From contig JAEYHZ010000010.1 in assembly GCA_023409265.1 (NCBI GenBank), positions 1-64,000 on the forward strand: a stretch of 64,000 nucleotides of DNA, read 5' to 3'. This document shows, in pieces, positions 1 to 8,430 of the stretch (its first letter is position 1; each line of letters begins with the position of its first letter). This DNA is from Bacillota bacterium. Its GTDB lineage: Bacteria > Bacillota > Clostridia > Acetivibrionales > DSM-1351. The notes below the pieces were generated by a model. That model did no database searches. It was not told where the DNA came from and worked only from the letters and a program-made list of their open reading frames with translations. Position numbers and translations under genes: made by a program.

Positions 1-2
1 AC

Positions 3-257
3 CTGCAGGATGGCGGAAACCATGTTATATGGTTTGGGCAGAATTGGTCCTTGGAGCTGTACCAGCAGGCTAATAAAAGACTTCACCGGCAAGGTCAGAC
101 CCAGAAAGTCATCATCCATCACCTGACCGTCGAAGGTGGAGTTGACGAGGACGTTCTGGCTGCACTGGATGATAAAGGAGCTACGCAGGACAGGCTGATG
201 TCAGCGTTAAAAGCGAGAGTGGAAAAGGCAAAGGCTGGGGGTGACACCGCGGCATGA
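3..257 (+). CDS. SNF2-type phage helicase, C-terminal fragment
   Basis: This is the last 84 codons of a gene that begins left of the window, so the frame is open from base 3. The segment GGNHVIWFGQNWSLELYQQ followed by ANKRLHRQGQ is the motif V/VI end of SNF2/DEAD helicases, with the conserved RxxRxGQ arginines. Phage SNF2 helicases of this kind sit at the end of the replication module, next to VRR-NUC nucleases and late regulators, which fits the position here. It probably drives ATP-dependent remodelling of DNA or protein-DNA complexes during phage replication. The stop codon overlaps the next start (ATGATGA), so translation is probably coupled. Confidence 0.85.
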   Translation: MQDGGNHVIWFGQNWSLELYQQANKRLHRQGQTQKVIIHHLTVEGGVDEDVLAALDDKGATQDRLMSALKARVEKAKAGGDTAA

Positions 258-838
258 TGAATCCATTTGGAATATCAGGATCCTGGAGAATAGATCCTGA
301 CAATAGGCAAGATAGAGGTAGCAGTAAGTGCATTACGAGAAAGATGACTGAAGAAGAAAAAATCAAATACGGCATTGCCGTTGAGTTGGAGGGTAGTGAC
401 ATGAAAGCATTAAATGTTGATGTAAACAAAATGGTAGAGATATGTCGGGTACATGGTACAGGTACTGAAGGTATAAAAGCTGTTGCTAAGGAATTTGGGC
501 TAACTGATAAGCAGGCCGAAAACCAAATATTCCTGAAAAAGATAAGGAGGCTTTTGGAAGCAAAGCCCCAGACTTTAGAAGAGATTAAGGAGCGGCCACT
601 AGATCCAAAAGGAGTTGACCCAGGTAAAGTTAAGACTCCAAAAGTAATACCTTCACAAGCGATTCATGAAGTGAAAAATATATTATCTGAACCTGAATCT
701 GAGGTTCTTGACAAAATTAAAGCTATTGTTGCTGAGAACAAGCAGTTAAAGGCTGTCTATGCCGAAAACGAAGTTTTACGTGAGAAACTGGTCAAAGTAG
801 AAATTCTACTCAAAGAACTTTTGACAGCGATATCTTGA
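254..838 (+). CDS. Phage protein of unknown function
   Basis: I do not recognise a family. The reading frame gives 194 residues, charged and mostly helical, with a likely coiled-coil C-terminus (about residues 150-194, rich in Glu/Lys/Leu heptads). The start is uncertain. ATG 254 overlaps the helicase stop and has GGGGGTGA upstream, while ATG 401 (a 145-residue product) has a GGAGGG seven bases upstream. The central segment (GTEGIKAVAKEFGLTDKQAENQI) resembles a helix-turn-helix, so a DNA-binding or regulatory role is possible but unproven. It lies between the helicase and the late-control genes. Confidence 0.6.
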   Translation: MMNPFGISGSWRIDPDNRQDRGSSKCITRKMTEEEKIKYGIAVELEGSDMKALNVDVNKMVEICRVHGTGTEGIKAVAKEFGLTDKQAENQIFLKKIRRLLEAKPQTLEEIKERPLDPKGVDPGKVKTPKVIPSQAIHEVKNILSEPESEVLDKIKAIVAENKQLKAVYAENEVLREKLVKVEILLKELLTAIS

Positions 839-880
839 TATTGTCAAAAATTTTTACAATATGTTTCCGAACAGTTCGGA
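838..880. promoter_or_regulatory. Pair of inverted repeats, possible operator
   Basis: Two palindromes follow each other in the 87-base gap before the next gene. ATATTGT (838-844) pairs with ACAATAT (856-862), and TCCGAACAGTTCGGA (866-880) is a perfect 15-base palindrome. There is no clean U-tract, so these look more like binding sites than a terminator. The second site has GAAC/GTTC arms but only one base between them, unlike the LexA boxes elsewhere in this window. Confidence 0.35.
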
Positions 881-925
881 GAGAAGAGCAGTTTAAAAAC
901 TATCGATCTACAGAAAGGGGCAGTT

Positions 926-1447
926 ATGACAGAACAAAAGCAAGTAACATACAAGCATTTAAAAAAAGATCAAGAAATTCATGGTTGGACCACCGGGAAT
1001 TCGACTACAATGTGCACCGCTATAGTGAAAGATAAAAACCCGGCATTTGTATTGGTGTTGGTATGGGGTGAACGTCCTGAGCAAATACCGTCTGAAGGAA
1101 CAATGTTTTCTGTGAATATGACTGAGGTGGAGATACAAAGGAAATATGCTAAAGAAGCAGTGAAGGTGGTTAAGGCATTTCACAATAAACTGGCAGACTA
1201 TGAAATTGGCTATCATGAAATGTGGAATGCATGGACTGGTAGTGATCCATACGAGTTTGCACGAAATTGCAGAAAGCATAAGCTTAAGATATTGGGTGTA
1301 TGTGAGAACGTGTGGCAGCCGGGCAGAAATGATGACAAGTATGTAGGTGTCTGTGTTGTATATGAAGACGGCGAAAAGTTTTGGTGTCATGTAAGTGAAT
1401 GCATTTATAGCAAAATAACACATAAATACAAACATTGGCTTGAATAA
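926..1447 (+). CDS. Phage protein of unknown function
   Basis: The 173-residue product has no family I recognise. It is preceded by AGAAAGGGGC at good spacing from ATG 926. The protein is soluble, with no membrane segment, and is rich in Trp, Tyr and His. Cysteines are scattered rather than arranged as a zinc finger. Two inverted repeats lie just upstream. Its place between the replication helicase and the sigma-like late regulator suggests an early or middle gene of the prophage. Confidence 0.6.
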   Translation: MTEQKQVTYKHLKKDQEIHGWTTGNSTTMCTAIVKDKNPAFVLVLVWGERPEQIPSEGTMFSVNMTEVEIQRKYAKEAVKVVKAFHNKLADYEIGYHEMWNAWTGSDPYEFARNCRKHKLKILGVCENVWQPGRNDDKYVGVCVVYEDGEKFWCHVSECIYSKITHKYKHWLE

Positions 1448-1587
1448 AAAAGTTTTTTCAATAAGAACTATTCGCTATAAAGGCATTTATTTTTCTAAAG
1501 AGCTGTGATATATTTTAAGAACAAAATGTTCAAATATTCAACAAAAAAGAACAAAACTGTTGCATACGAAACAAGGAGGTCTTTATT

Positions 1588-1845
1588 TTGGAGGAGCTGG
1601 CAAAAAGCTATAAACAGTCAATTAAATTATTGAGTAAACGCGTTACTGAGTTAAGGATTCAGAAACAAGAGCTGGCTCTTCAACCATACAGCCCTGAAAG
1701 GGAAGGTGAGATGGAGGAGCTTAGGCAAAGGCTTAAGCCGTTAAATTCAATGCTGAGTGATTTGAAAACAGTTTCAAAAGAAGTAGAACATTACTATGAT
1801 CGGAGCTGGTGGAGAAGTGAAACGTTCACACTTAATCAAAGATAG
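1588..1845 (+). CDS. Small coiled-coil phage protein beside late regulator
   Basis: The start is TTG 1588 with a strong AAGGAGGT upstream. The 85-residue product is almost wholly helical and heptad-rich (residues 1-65). It matches the kind of small protein that precedes sigma-like late regulators in Firmicutes prophages, where it is thought to act with the regulator. Its 3' end overlaps the next gene, so the two are translationally coupled. The function is inferred from position only. Confidence 0.6.
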   Translation: MEELAKSYKQSIKLLSKRVTELRIQKQELALQPYSPEREGEMEELRQRLKPLNSMLSDLKTVSKEVEHYYDRSWWRSETFTLNQR

Positions 1846-2107
1846 CCTAGATGGCCTATACACCCTTGGTCCAGATATGGAAAAGCCGGCTACAAATGCA
1901 GATAAGATTAAAAAAATGAAGCAGCTTCTCAAGGTCGCAATGCAATTTTCATTAACGAACCGGCAGAGAGAAGTAGTTCGGCTGTATTACCTTGAAGAGA
2001 AAAAAGCAGTTGAGGTAGCTGAAGAATTACATATAAGCAGGCAGGCTGTGTACAAATTGTTAAGGCTATCAAGAAAGAAATTGCAGAAAATAAAAAATAT
2101 TTTTTAA
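1796..2107 (+). CDS. Sigma-70 region 4-like late regulator
   Basis: The C-terminal half is a clear sigma region 4 helix-turn-helix: LTNRQREVVRLYYLEE, then KAVEVAEELHISRQAVYKLL, ending in a basic tail. Proteins of this type switch on late gene transcription in PBSX-like and related phages, where they sit just upstream of terminase, as here. The start is unsure. ATG 1796 overlaps the previous gene, but GTG 1817 or ATG 1879 are possible and would still keep the HTH. No sigma region 2 is present, so this is not a complete sigma factor. Confidence 0.75.
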   Translation: MIGAGGEVKRSHLIKDSLDGLYTLGPDMEKPATNADKIKKMKQLLKVAMQFSLTNRQREVVRLYYLEEKKAVEVAEELHISRQAVYKLLRLSRKKLQKIKNIF

Positions 2108-2258
2108 AATGTAAACCTTTTAGGTTGTCAAAAGGCCGTTTTTTACCCTTATATATAGAGGGTATTTTTACCCTGACAAAATTTAATAGAGTATCAAAGG
2201 GACTAAGAAACACACGAAAGCAGCATAGTGGATGAGTATTCACAGCATAACGTGTTCA

Positions 2259-2287
2259 GGGAGATAGACGGATACTATCTCCCTTTT
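2259..2287 (+). terminator. Rho-independent terminator
   Basis: GGGAGATAG (2259-2267) pairs perfectly with CTATCTCCC (2275-2283) and is followed by TTTT. It closes the regulator transcript. Confidence 0.75.
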
Positions 2288-2361
2288 AGCTGCTTAATTT
2301 GCAGGAATTCTCCTTTTTATGTAGAATAAATCTTGGAAAGTAGTAGAAAGGAGATTTATAT

Positions 2362-2805
2362 ATGGGGTCTGAATATGATGATCTTATTAAAAAATTAAAT
2401 TTAAATCAGCCAGTAGTACCTAAAATAGATATTTCTAACAGAATGGCTGCTATAAATCAAGCGGTAGAGAGCATGGAGAAATTTAACAATGATAAATTTC
2501 AACGAGAAAAAGAAAATCATCAAAACTTAAAAAGGATTGCTAATGCCACAGAAGACATTAATTCTAAATTAGATTTTGTATCAAAAGATCTTGAATATAT
2601 TCTTAATTCAATTGGTGGGAACTTTCAAAGGCTTGAAAGACTTGAGCGAGAGGAAAAAGAAGCTTTGGATAAAATCATATTGGCATTGATGTATAAGAAT
2701 AATGATAGCAAATCCGGCATAAAAGAATTATTTACGAATAAAGCACCAGACTTTATCGTAAGTGTAATATTCGGATTAATTGAATTAAAAATGAAAAACC
2801 CTTAA
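2362..2805 (+). CDS. Coiled-coil phage protein of unknown function
   Basis: ATG 2362 follows AAAGGAGA at good spacing. The 147-residue product is strongly helical. A long heptad-bearing stretch covers about residues 25-110, with many Lys/Glu/Asn, and is followed by a short hydrophobic patch (residues 128-140, FIVSVIFGLIEL). That patch may be a C-terminal membrane anchor. The gene stands alone between two terminators, upstream of the terminase, and looks like an independently expressed accessory gene. I cannot name a function. Confidence 0.55.
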   Translation: MGSEYDDLIKKLNLNQPVVPKIDISNRMAAINQAVESMEKFNNDKFQREKENHQNLKRIANATEDINSKLDFVSKDLEYILNSIGGNFQRLERLEREEKEALDKIILALMYKNNDSKSGIKELFTNKAPDFIVSVIFGLIELKMKNP

Positions 2806-2808
2806 ATG

Positions 2809-2830
2809 GAGCCTTCGGGCTCTTTTTTTT
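2809..2830 (+). terminator. Rho-independent terminator with TTCG loop
   Basis: GAGCC (2809-2813), a TTCG tetraloop and GGCTC (2818-2822) are followed by eight T. The stable tetraloop and long U-tract make this a strong terminator. Confidence 0.9.
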
Positions 2831-3204
2831 AATGGACTAATTTTATTGATATGTAGGTTGCATGAAACACAATTATATTATGAATGAGTGATTTTTTTAT
2901 GATAGTTGTAGGCTTTGAGGGCTATAGAAGATTAACATAATTGAAGGCTAAAAAGATTATGTTTTGACATTTATATTATTAACGAACTGTTATTATGTTG
3001 CCACTTAAACTTCAAGTGACAACGATTTTCTCTTTAGTCATAAACAATGCCTATTTTTCTTTAGCTAAAACAAGTATGATAACTACAAAGTAGTTACCGA
3101 AAATAAAATAATACATAACGGTACCTCCTTCCATGGAAATACTGTTATTTAATCTCTATTCATCGAAGATGAAAATTATTACTGATAGAAGGATGTGAGC
3201 CTGA
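2831..3204. other. Non-coding gap before terminase
   Basis: This AT-rich stretch of about 370 bases has no convincing ORF. TTGACA at 2964-2969 could be a -35 box, but no -10 lies at 17-18 bases, so I do not call a promoter. A short palindrome (AACTACAAAGTAGTT) lies near 3080-3095. The gap is where packaging (cos or pac) signals lie in related phages, but nothing proves this here. Confidence 0.3.
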
Positions 3205-3717
3205 ATGGCTAAATTAACAGCAAAGCAAGAAATGTTTGTACAAGAGTACCTGATTGATTTAAACGCCACTCAGGCAGCAATTAGGGCGGGGTATAGTACT
3301 AAAACAGCAAAAGAGATTGGAAGTAGGTTGTTAACAAATGTTAACGTACGCGCACGCGTGGACGAGGCTATAGCTGAACGTTCGCGGCGTTTAGGCGTGT
3401 GTCAGGACAGGATAGTTAATGAACTGGCAAAGATTGCTTTTGTAAATCCAGCTGATGTGGTTAACTTTGATGAGGCAACAGTAAAGGCTGCTGCAGCAGA
3501 ATATGATACTGCGGCAATATTATCAGTTAAGGTGAAAAAGTCATATAGTGATACAGGCGAGACTACCGAGCGTGAAGTGAAACTAAACGACAAAGTTAAG
3601 GCGCTAGAATTGCTTGGTAAACACCACGGAATGTTTAAGGATAATGTCAATATCTCCGGTGATTTAGGAGTAAAAATTATTGATGACATCGGCGGTGAGG
3701 ATGATGCAGGAGGTTAA
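3205..3717 (+). CDS. terS: Terminase small subunit
   Basis: The N-terminus (MAKLTAKQEMFVQEYL, then DLNATQAAIRAGYS and KTAKEIGSRLL) is the DNA-binding helix-turn-helix of the Terminase_2 / XtmA family. The 170-residue length is normal. It recognises the packaging site on concatemeric phage DNA and recruits the large subunit. The ribosome site is GGATGTGAG before ATG 3205. The 3' end overlaps the terminase large gene, as is usual. Confidence 0.93.
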   Translation: MAKLTAKQEMFVQEYLIDLNATQAAIRAGYSTKTAKEIGSRLLTNVNVRARVDEAIAERSRRLGVCQDRIVNELAKIAFVNPADVVNFDEATVKAAAAEYDTAAILSVKVKKSYSDTGETTEREVKLNDKVKALELLGKHHGMFKDNVNISGDLGVKIIDDIGGEDDAGG

Positions 3718-4978
3718 ACTTTCTGAAATAGTTACTCCAAAGTTTCAGTCATTTTGGAAAACATCTAACTCATATAAGTATTTAAAGCATGTTCTTAAGG
3801 GGGGCCGTGGTAGCGCTAAATCAACACATATAGCTTTAAAACTTATAAAAGACATGATGAAGTATCCTGTTACAACCTTATGTATTCGCCGGGTAGCCAG
3901 GACACTTGAAGAATCTGTTTTTGAGCAACTGAAAGAAGCCATAGAAATACTTGGAGTCAGTCAGTACTGGAGAGTAGTTAAAAGCCCTCTACAGCTCATA
4001 TATATGCCAAGAGGAAATAAGATAATTTTCCGTGGTGCAGATGATCCCCTAAAAATAAAATCGATCAAGGTAAGTAAGTATCCTATTGCATTCCTTTGGA
4101 TCGAAGAATTGGCGGAATTTAAAACCGAAGAAGAAATATCGACCATTGAAAACTCTGTATTACGTGCAGAGCTGCCGGATGGTCTTTTTTATGCGTTTTA
4201 TTATTCATATAACCCTCCGAAGCGTAAGCAGAGCTGGGTTAATAAGAAATATGAATCACAGTTTACTCCGGCTAATACCTATATACATCATTCGACTTAC
4301 CTTGATAACCCGCATATTTCAAAGGCATTTGTCGAGGAGGCTGAGGAGGTAAAGAAGAAAGGTAAGCTGGACAGTGATGGTATATCCTTGAAATATAAGT
4401 GGGAGTATCTTGGACAGGCAATAGGCTCAGGAGTGGTACCTTTTGAAAACCTTGTTTTTCGGCAAATTACAGATGATGAAATTAAAGCATTTGATAATAT
4501 ACGACAGGGTATTGACTGGGGCTATGGTGTTGACCCATTCGCTTTTGTGTGCTGGCATTACGACAAAACCCGTAGGAAGATATATGCGTTGGATGAAGTG
4601 TACGGTGTGAAAATATCGAACAGAGATGCTGCAAACAAAATAAAAGGGAAAAAGCGCCATACTTCTATGTCCATAGCAGATAGCGCTGAACCAAAGTCTG
4701 TTGATGAAATGAAAACATACGACATCAGGATCAAAGGTGCCAAGAAGGGACCGGGGTCGGTAGAGTATGGTGAAAAGTGGTTGGATGATCTTGAAGAAAT
4801 AATAATTGATCCAGATAGGACACCGCGTATTGCCAAGGAGTTTGAGGACATTGATTACCAAACAGACCAGGACGGTAATCCTAAAGCAAAGCTGGAGGAA
4901 ACAGATAATCATACGATTGATGCAACCAGGTATGCATTTGAAGATGATATGCAGAAATCTGGTGTGTGGTTTGGCTAA
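3701..4978 (+). CDS. terL: Terminase large subunit, PBSX family
   Basis: This is the packaging ATPase/nuclease. Walker A is GGRGSAKST in the first 50 residues, and the Walker B-like FLWIEELAEF follows about 100 residues later. The C-terminal nuclease half carries the acidic residues expected (GIDWGYGVDPFAF, SIADSAEPKS, and a final DNHTIDATRYAFE). Length about 425 residues is typical. I start it at ATG 3701, preceded by GGTGAGG inside terS; an upstream ATG at 3680 is in frame but has no good ribosome site. It pumps DNA through the portal. Confidence 0.93.
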   Translation: MMQEVKLSEIVTPKFQSFWKTSNSYKYLKHVLKGGRGSAKSTHIALKLIKDMMKYPVTTLCIRRVARTLEESVFEQLKEAIEILGVSQYWRVVKSPLQLIYMPRGNKIIFRGADDPLKIKSIKVSKYPIAFLWIEELAEFKTEEEISTIENSVLRAELPDGLFYAFYYSYNPPKRKQSWVNKKYESQFTPANTYIHHSTYLDNPHISKAFVEEAEEVKKKGKLDSDGISLKYKWEYLGQAIGSGVVPFENLVFRQITDDEIKAFDNIRQGIDWGYGVDPFAFVCWHYDKTRRKIYALDEVYGVKISNRDAANKIKGKKRHTSMSIADSAEPKSVDEMKTYDIRIKGAKKGPGSVEYGEKWLDDLEEIIIDPDRTPRIAKEFEDIDYQTDQDGNPKAKLEETDNHTIDATRYAFEDDMQKSGVWFG

Positions 4979-5174
4979 TTACACGAAATATTCACTATGA
5001 GTAATATAAAAAATATCGAAGACCTGTTTTAAGCCAAATTTGACTGTGAGAGCTGATTAGTGTTATTAAAACTGCCTGATAACTGATAACGGATACCACA
5101 ACATATTGTGTTTGTACAAAAAACATATATCTTTAAATTGCTCTAAAAAGCTTTAAATATCTATTACAAAGGAT

Positions 5175-6632
5175 GTGAGACAAAACGTGCTTGAAACATT
5201 GAAAATGATAATAGAAGCTGGTGCAAAATCGGCTATAACCCTGGAGGAAATAATTAAAACTGAAGTAACAGAATGGCAAAACAGCAAGGACAGAAAGTTG
5301 ATGCTTGAGGGGTGCCAATACTACCGAGGGGATGCGGATATACTCCAAAAGGAGCGCACCATCATTGGGGAGCATGGTCGACAGGAAACCGTTCAAAACC
5401 TTGCGAATAACAAGCTGGTACATAACTTCCTGCGCAAACTCACTGATCAGAAAACGGATTATTTGCTGAGTAAGCCTATGAGCATTCAGACAAAGAACGA
5501 ACAATACCTGCAGCTAATGAATGATATTTTTGATATGTCTATGTTACGAAAGATTAAAAATCTGGGAAAGGAAGCTATTAATAAAGGCCTGGCCTGGATG
5601 CATGTTTTTTATGATGATAACGGACAGCTGTCGTTTAAAAAAATCCCTTCAGAGGAATGTATACCTTTATGGAGGGATAATGATCACACTGATCTTGATG
5701 CATTTATTAGAGTTTACGAGATTGAGGCATATGAGGGAAAGCTGAAAAAGACTATTACAAAGGTTGAGTTTTGGGATACTTCTGGGGTGAAAAGGTATGT
5801 GTTGGATGGGAACCTGATTCCGGATGTTGAAGCCGGCGAAGAAGAGTCCCATTTTTCCGTAGTGGACGGATCCGAAACCAAACCGGCCAACTGGGAACGC
5901 ACCCCTTTCATTTGCTTTAAGTACAACGATGAGGAATTACCCCTTATAAAGTTTGTAAAATCTCTGGTTGACGATTATAACAAGCATAAGTCCGACAATT
6001 CAAACAACCTGGAGGATCTCCCGAACAGCATCTATGTTGTAAAGAATTACAGCGGGACAAATGGCGGCGAATTTAGAAAAAATATATCGCAGTACAGGGT
6101 TGTATTTGTAGAGAATGAGGGTGGTGTCGATACTGTCAGCATTGAGCTTAACACTGAAGCATACAAAGAGCACGTCGAGCGTACTCGTAAAGATATATAC
6201 GAGTTTGGCAGGGGGGTTGATACTCAACAAAAAGAGATAGGAAACAGCCCTTCAGGTATTGCATTGAAATTTTTATATGCTGACCTAGATATGGATTGTA
6301 ACGGCATTGAAACTGAATTTCAGGCAAGCTTGGAGCAGCTCCGGTGGTTTATTGATGCTCATATAACCAATACTACTGGCCAGGATTATTCCGGTGAAAA
6401 GGTTGATTTTATATTTAACCGTGATATCCCTATAAATGAGACTGAGGCCATAACCAACGCAAAGAACAGCATCAGCATTATAAGTGATGAGACCATCCGG
6501 GCAAATCATCCATGGGTTACTGACACGCAAGAGGAGACAAAGAGAATGGAGGCCCAAAAACAGGAAGAATCCAATATACTTAAAGATATGCAGGATTTTG
6601 GGCCTGATACTCAGGACGGTGATACAGAGTGA
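5175..6632 (+). CDS. Portal protein, SPP1 family
   Basis: The 485-residue product has the SPP1-type portal pattern: an early ENKLVHNFLRKLTDQKTDYLL-like region (split by NN), a core with FIRVYEIE and TPFICFKYNDEELPL, and an acidic C-terminal tail. It forms the dodecameric ring through which DNA enters and leaves the head. GTG 5175 is taken as start, with AAAGGATGTGAG around it; GTG 5187 is an alternative with better spacing. The stop overlaps the next start by four bases. Confidence 0.9.
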   Translation: MRQNVLETLKMIIEAGAKSAITLEEIIKTEVTEWQNSKDRKLMLEGCQYYRGDADILQKERTIIGEHGRQETVQNLANNKLVHNFLRKLTDQKTDYLLSKPMSIQTKNEQYLQLMNDIFDMSMLRKIKNLGKEAINKGLAWMHVFYDDNGQLSFKKIPSEECIPLWRDNDHTDLDAFIRVYEIEAYEGKLKKTITKVEFWDTSGVKRYVLDGNLIPDVEAGEEESHFSVVDGSETKPANWERTPFICFKYNDEELPLIKFVKSLVDDYNKHKSDNSNNLEDLPNSIYVVKNYSGTNGGEFRKNISQYRVVFVENEGGVDTVSIELNTEAYKEHVERTRKDIYEFGRGVDTQQKEIGNSPSGIALKFLYADLDMDCNGIETEFQASLEQLRWFIDAHITNTTGQDYSGEKVDFIFNRDIPINETEAITNAKNSISIISDETIRANHPWVTDTQEETKRMEAQKQEESNILKDMQDFGPDTQDGDTE

Positions 6633-8194
6633 AATCTCATGACTACTGGAAAAAACGAGCTGCCCAGGTAGCGGCCAGACAGTTTAAAAGTGCAGAAGAG
6701 TATAACCAAAAACTCCTGAAGGAATATGAAAAGGCTATTGCCTCCATACAACGTGATATGGAGGTTTTTTATCGGCGTTTTGCGGACAACATCACTGGTG
6801 TAAGCATGGCCGAAGCCAGGAAAATTCTTGATGCCGGACAACTCAAAGAGTTTAAGTTAACCCTGGAGGACTTTATTGCCTTGGCAAAGGAGAACGCAGA
6901 TGGGCGTTGGACAAAGATGCTGGAAAATGCATACTACAAACAGCGCGTAACACGTTTTGAGGCTTTATTGACACAAATCAGGCAGCAGATTGAAATGCTT
7001 ATGGGTTCCAGGCAAACGAGAATGAGAAATCTGATGGGTGACACATATACGGACAACTATTATCGGATGGTTCATGCCATAGAACAAGGAACTGGCGCTA
7101 CAGCTGTCTTTACAAAACTGGATGCCAACAAAGTTGAAAATGTCCTTAAAATGGATTATGAAGGCAGCAACTGGTCAAAAAGAATATGGAATGATCGGGA
7201 TAAACTGACCAATGAAATTTACACAAAGCTTTCCCAGTCTTTTATACGAGGAGACAGTATTGACCGTACCACGCACGATTTAGCAAAATCTATAAATTCA
7301 TCATATAAGCGAGCATATAGGCTTACGCATTCAGAAGCTACATTCTTCTCGGGCCAGGCTACAGTACAAAGCTATAGAGATACCGGTGTTGAGAAATATG
7401 AGTTTATGGCAAGCCATAACGAGCGTACCTGTGAAACCTGTGGTGCTTTGGATGGGAAAGTTTTTAATGTTTCAGAGCAGGAACCGGGAATAAACATGCA
7501 GCCTATACATGCCCACTGCCACTGCTCGACGGCCCCGTGGTTTGAGGATGAATTTAACGAGAAAACCGGAGAGATTGAGGATACCCAACTCGGAAAAACA
7601 TATGAGGATTGGAAACGGGAACGCATTGATGACATTGGCCAGGACGAATGGGATCAGCGTCAGAAAATGATTCAGAATGAAGCTTCTGACAAAGCGCAGT
7701 ATCAAAAATACAAGGAAGTTCTTGGAAACGAGACACCTAAAACCTTTGATAAGTTCCGGGATTTGAAGTATAATAAAGCTGAAGAATGGGAGGATACAAA
7801 GGGCTTATACAAATATTTAAATAAATATCCTGAAAGTGATAGAAACTACTATAAAATTAACAAAGAAATTCAAAAACTTGCGTTTGATGGCAAAATCTCT
7901 GAAAGTATCGGAACAGCTGTGAAACCTTTGCCTATTAATTTTGAATCGATACACAAGCATGCAGCAAAACGTTTTGACCAGCGGGGTATTACAAGCACAG
8001 ATGCTCAGCAATATATCGACAGTGCGAAGGTTATGTTTAAGCAGAGCGGGGATATGAAAAATATTTATTATAGTTCTAATGGCTCAGCGAGCGTGTTGGT
8101 AAATGATAAATTATTGATTACAGCATTCCCTGACAATTATTACGATGATGGAGCGAGGGCTATTATGGAGGTGTTAACAGCCAATGGAAAATGA
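6629..8194 (+). CDS. MuF-type head protein with C-terminal toxin-like domain
   Basis: Residues 1-310 are a phage Mu gpF / SPP1 gp7 minor head protein. They end in the usual Cys/His motif (C268, C271, then H294, H296, C297, C299 in PIHAHCHCSTAP). A linker rich in Asp, Glu and Lys (310-430) leads to an extra C-terminal domain (about 435-521). That domain has H442/H444, R448, RGI at 452-454, and a final LLITAFP strand. This resembles the BECR-fold RNase toxins known as MuF polymorphic toxins of temperate phages. The GTG start overlaps the portal stop. Head role is firm; nuclease role is inferred. Confidence 0.85.
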   Translation: MKSHDYWKKRAAQVAARQFKSAEEYNQKLLKEYEKAIASIQRDMEVFYRRFADNITGVSMAEARKILDAGQLKEFKLTLEDFIALAKENADGRWTKMLENAYYKQRVTRFEALLTQIRQQIEMLMGSRQTRMRNLMGDTYTDNYYRMVHAIEQGTGATAVFTKLDANKVENVLKMDYEGSNWSKRIWNDRDKLTNEIYTKLSQSFIRGDSIDRTTHDLAKSINSSYKRAYRLTHSEATFFSGQATVQSYRDTGVEKYEFMASHNERTCETCGALDGKVFNVSEQEPGINMQPIHAHCHCSTAPWFEDEFNEKTGEIEDTQLGKTYEDWKRERIDDIGQDEWDQRQKMIQNEASDKAQYQKYKEVLGNETPKTFDKFRDLKYNKAEEWEDTKGLYKYLNKYPESDRNYYKINKEIQKLAFDGKISESIGTAVKPLPINFESIHKHAAKRFDQRGITSTDAQQYIDSAKVMFKQSGDMKNIYYSSNGSASVLVNDKLLITAFPDNYYDDGARAIMEVLTANGK

Positions 8195-8357
8195 ATATAT
8201 GTGCCCGTTATTAAACAGGGTAATCGATGATGGGCTTTGTTATGACATAAATATGGTTGCCTACGGCTTTATAAAGCCTGATATTTTAGACGATAAAATT
8301 GAGAGAGAGGAAGCCAAAACTATTTGTGATAACTGCGAATTTAATCAGATGAGATAG
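8184..8357 (+). CDS. Small four-cysteine protein, candidate immunity to MuF toxin
   Basis: This 57-residue gene starts inside the 3' end of the MuF gene (ATG 8184, 11 bases of overlap). It has cysteines at 7, 19, 48 and 51, the last two as CDNC, which could bind zinc. Position and coupling are what one expects of an immunity gene for a C-terminal toxin domain. I know similar small 'CPLxNR...IDDGxCY' proteins in clostridia but no proven function. A terminator follows directly. Confidence 0.7.
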   Translation: MENEYMCPLLNRVIDDGLCYDINMVAYGFIKPDILDDKIEREEAKTICDNCEFNQMR

Positions 8358-8358
8358 A

Positions 8359-8389
8359 AGCACTCACCAAAAAAATGGTAGGTGCTTTT
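8359..8389 (+). terminator. Terminator upstream of accessory gene
   Basis: AGCACTCACC (8359-8368) pairs imperfectly with GGTAGGTGCT (8377-8386) and is followed by TTTT. A TATAAT box lies just after (about 8396-8401), so the downstream gene may have its own promoter. Confidence 0.65.
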
Positions 8390-8430
8390 ATTATGCTATA
8401 ATTAACTTATTATTCTGTCGGAGGTTAATT

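Noticed and set aside
959..1435. Leftward 158-residue ORF
   Set aside because: Antisense shadow of the gene at 926-1447, Cys/Phe-rich as expected of a complement frame, with no ribosome site.
1519..1531. GAACAAAATGTTC as a LexA box
   Set aside because: Five bases separate the half-sites instead of the four required by the consensus.
2964..2995. Promoter before terminase
   Set aside because: TTGACA is present but no acceptable -10 lies at 16-18 bases.
4427..4912. Long leftward ORF inside terminase
   Set aside because: Shadow of the terminase reading frame, rich in rare residues and without a start signal.
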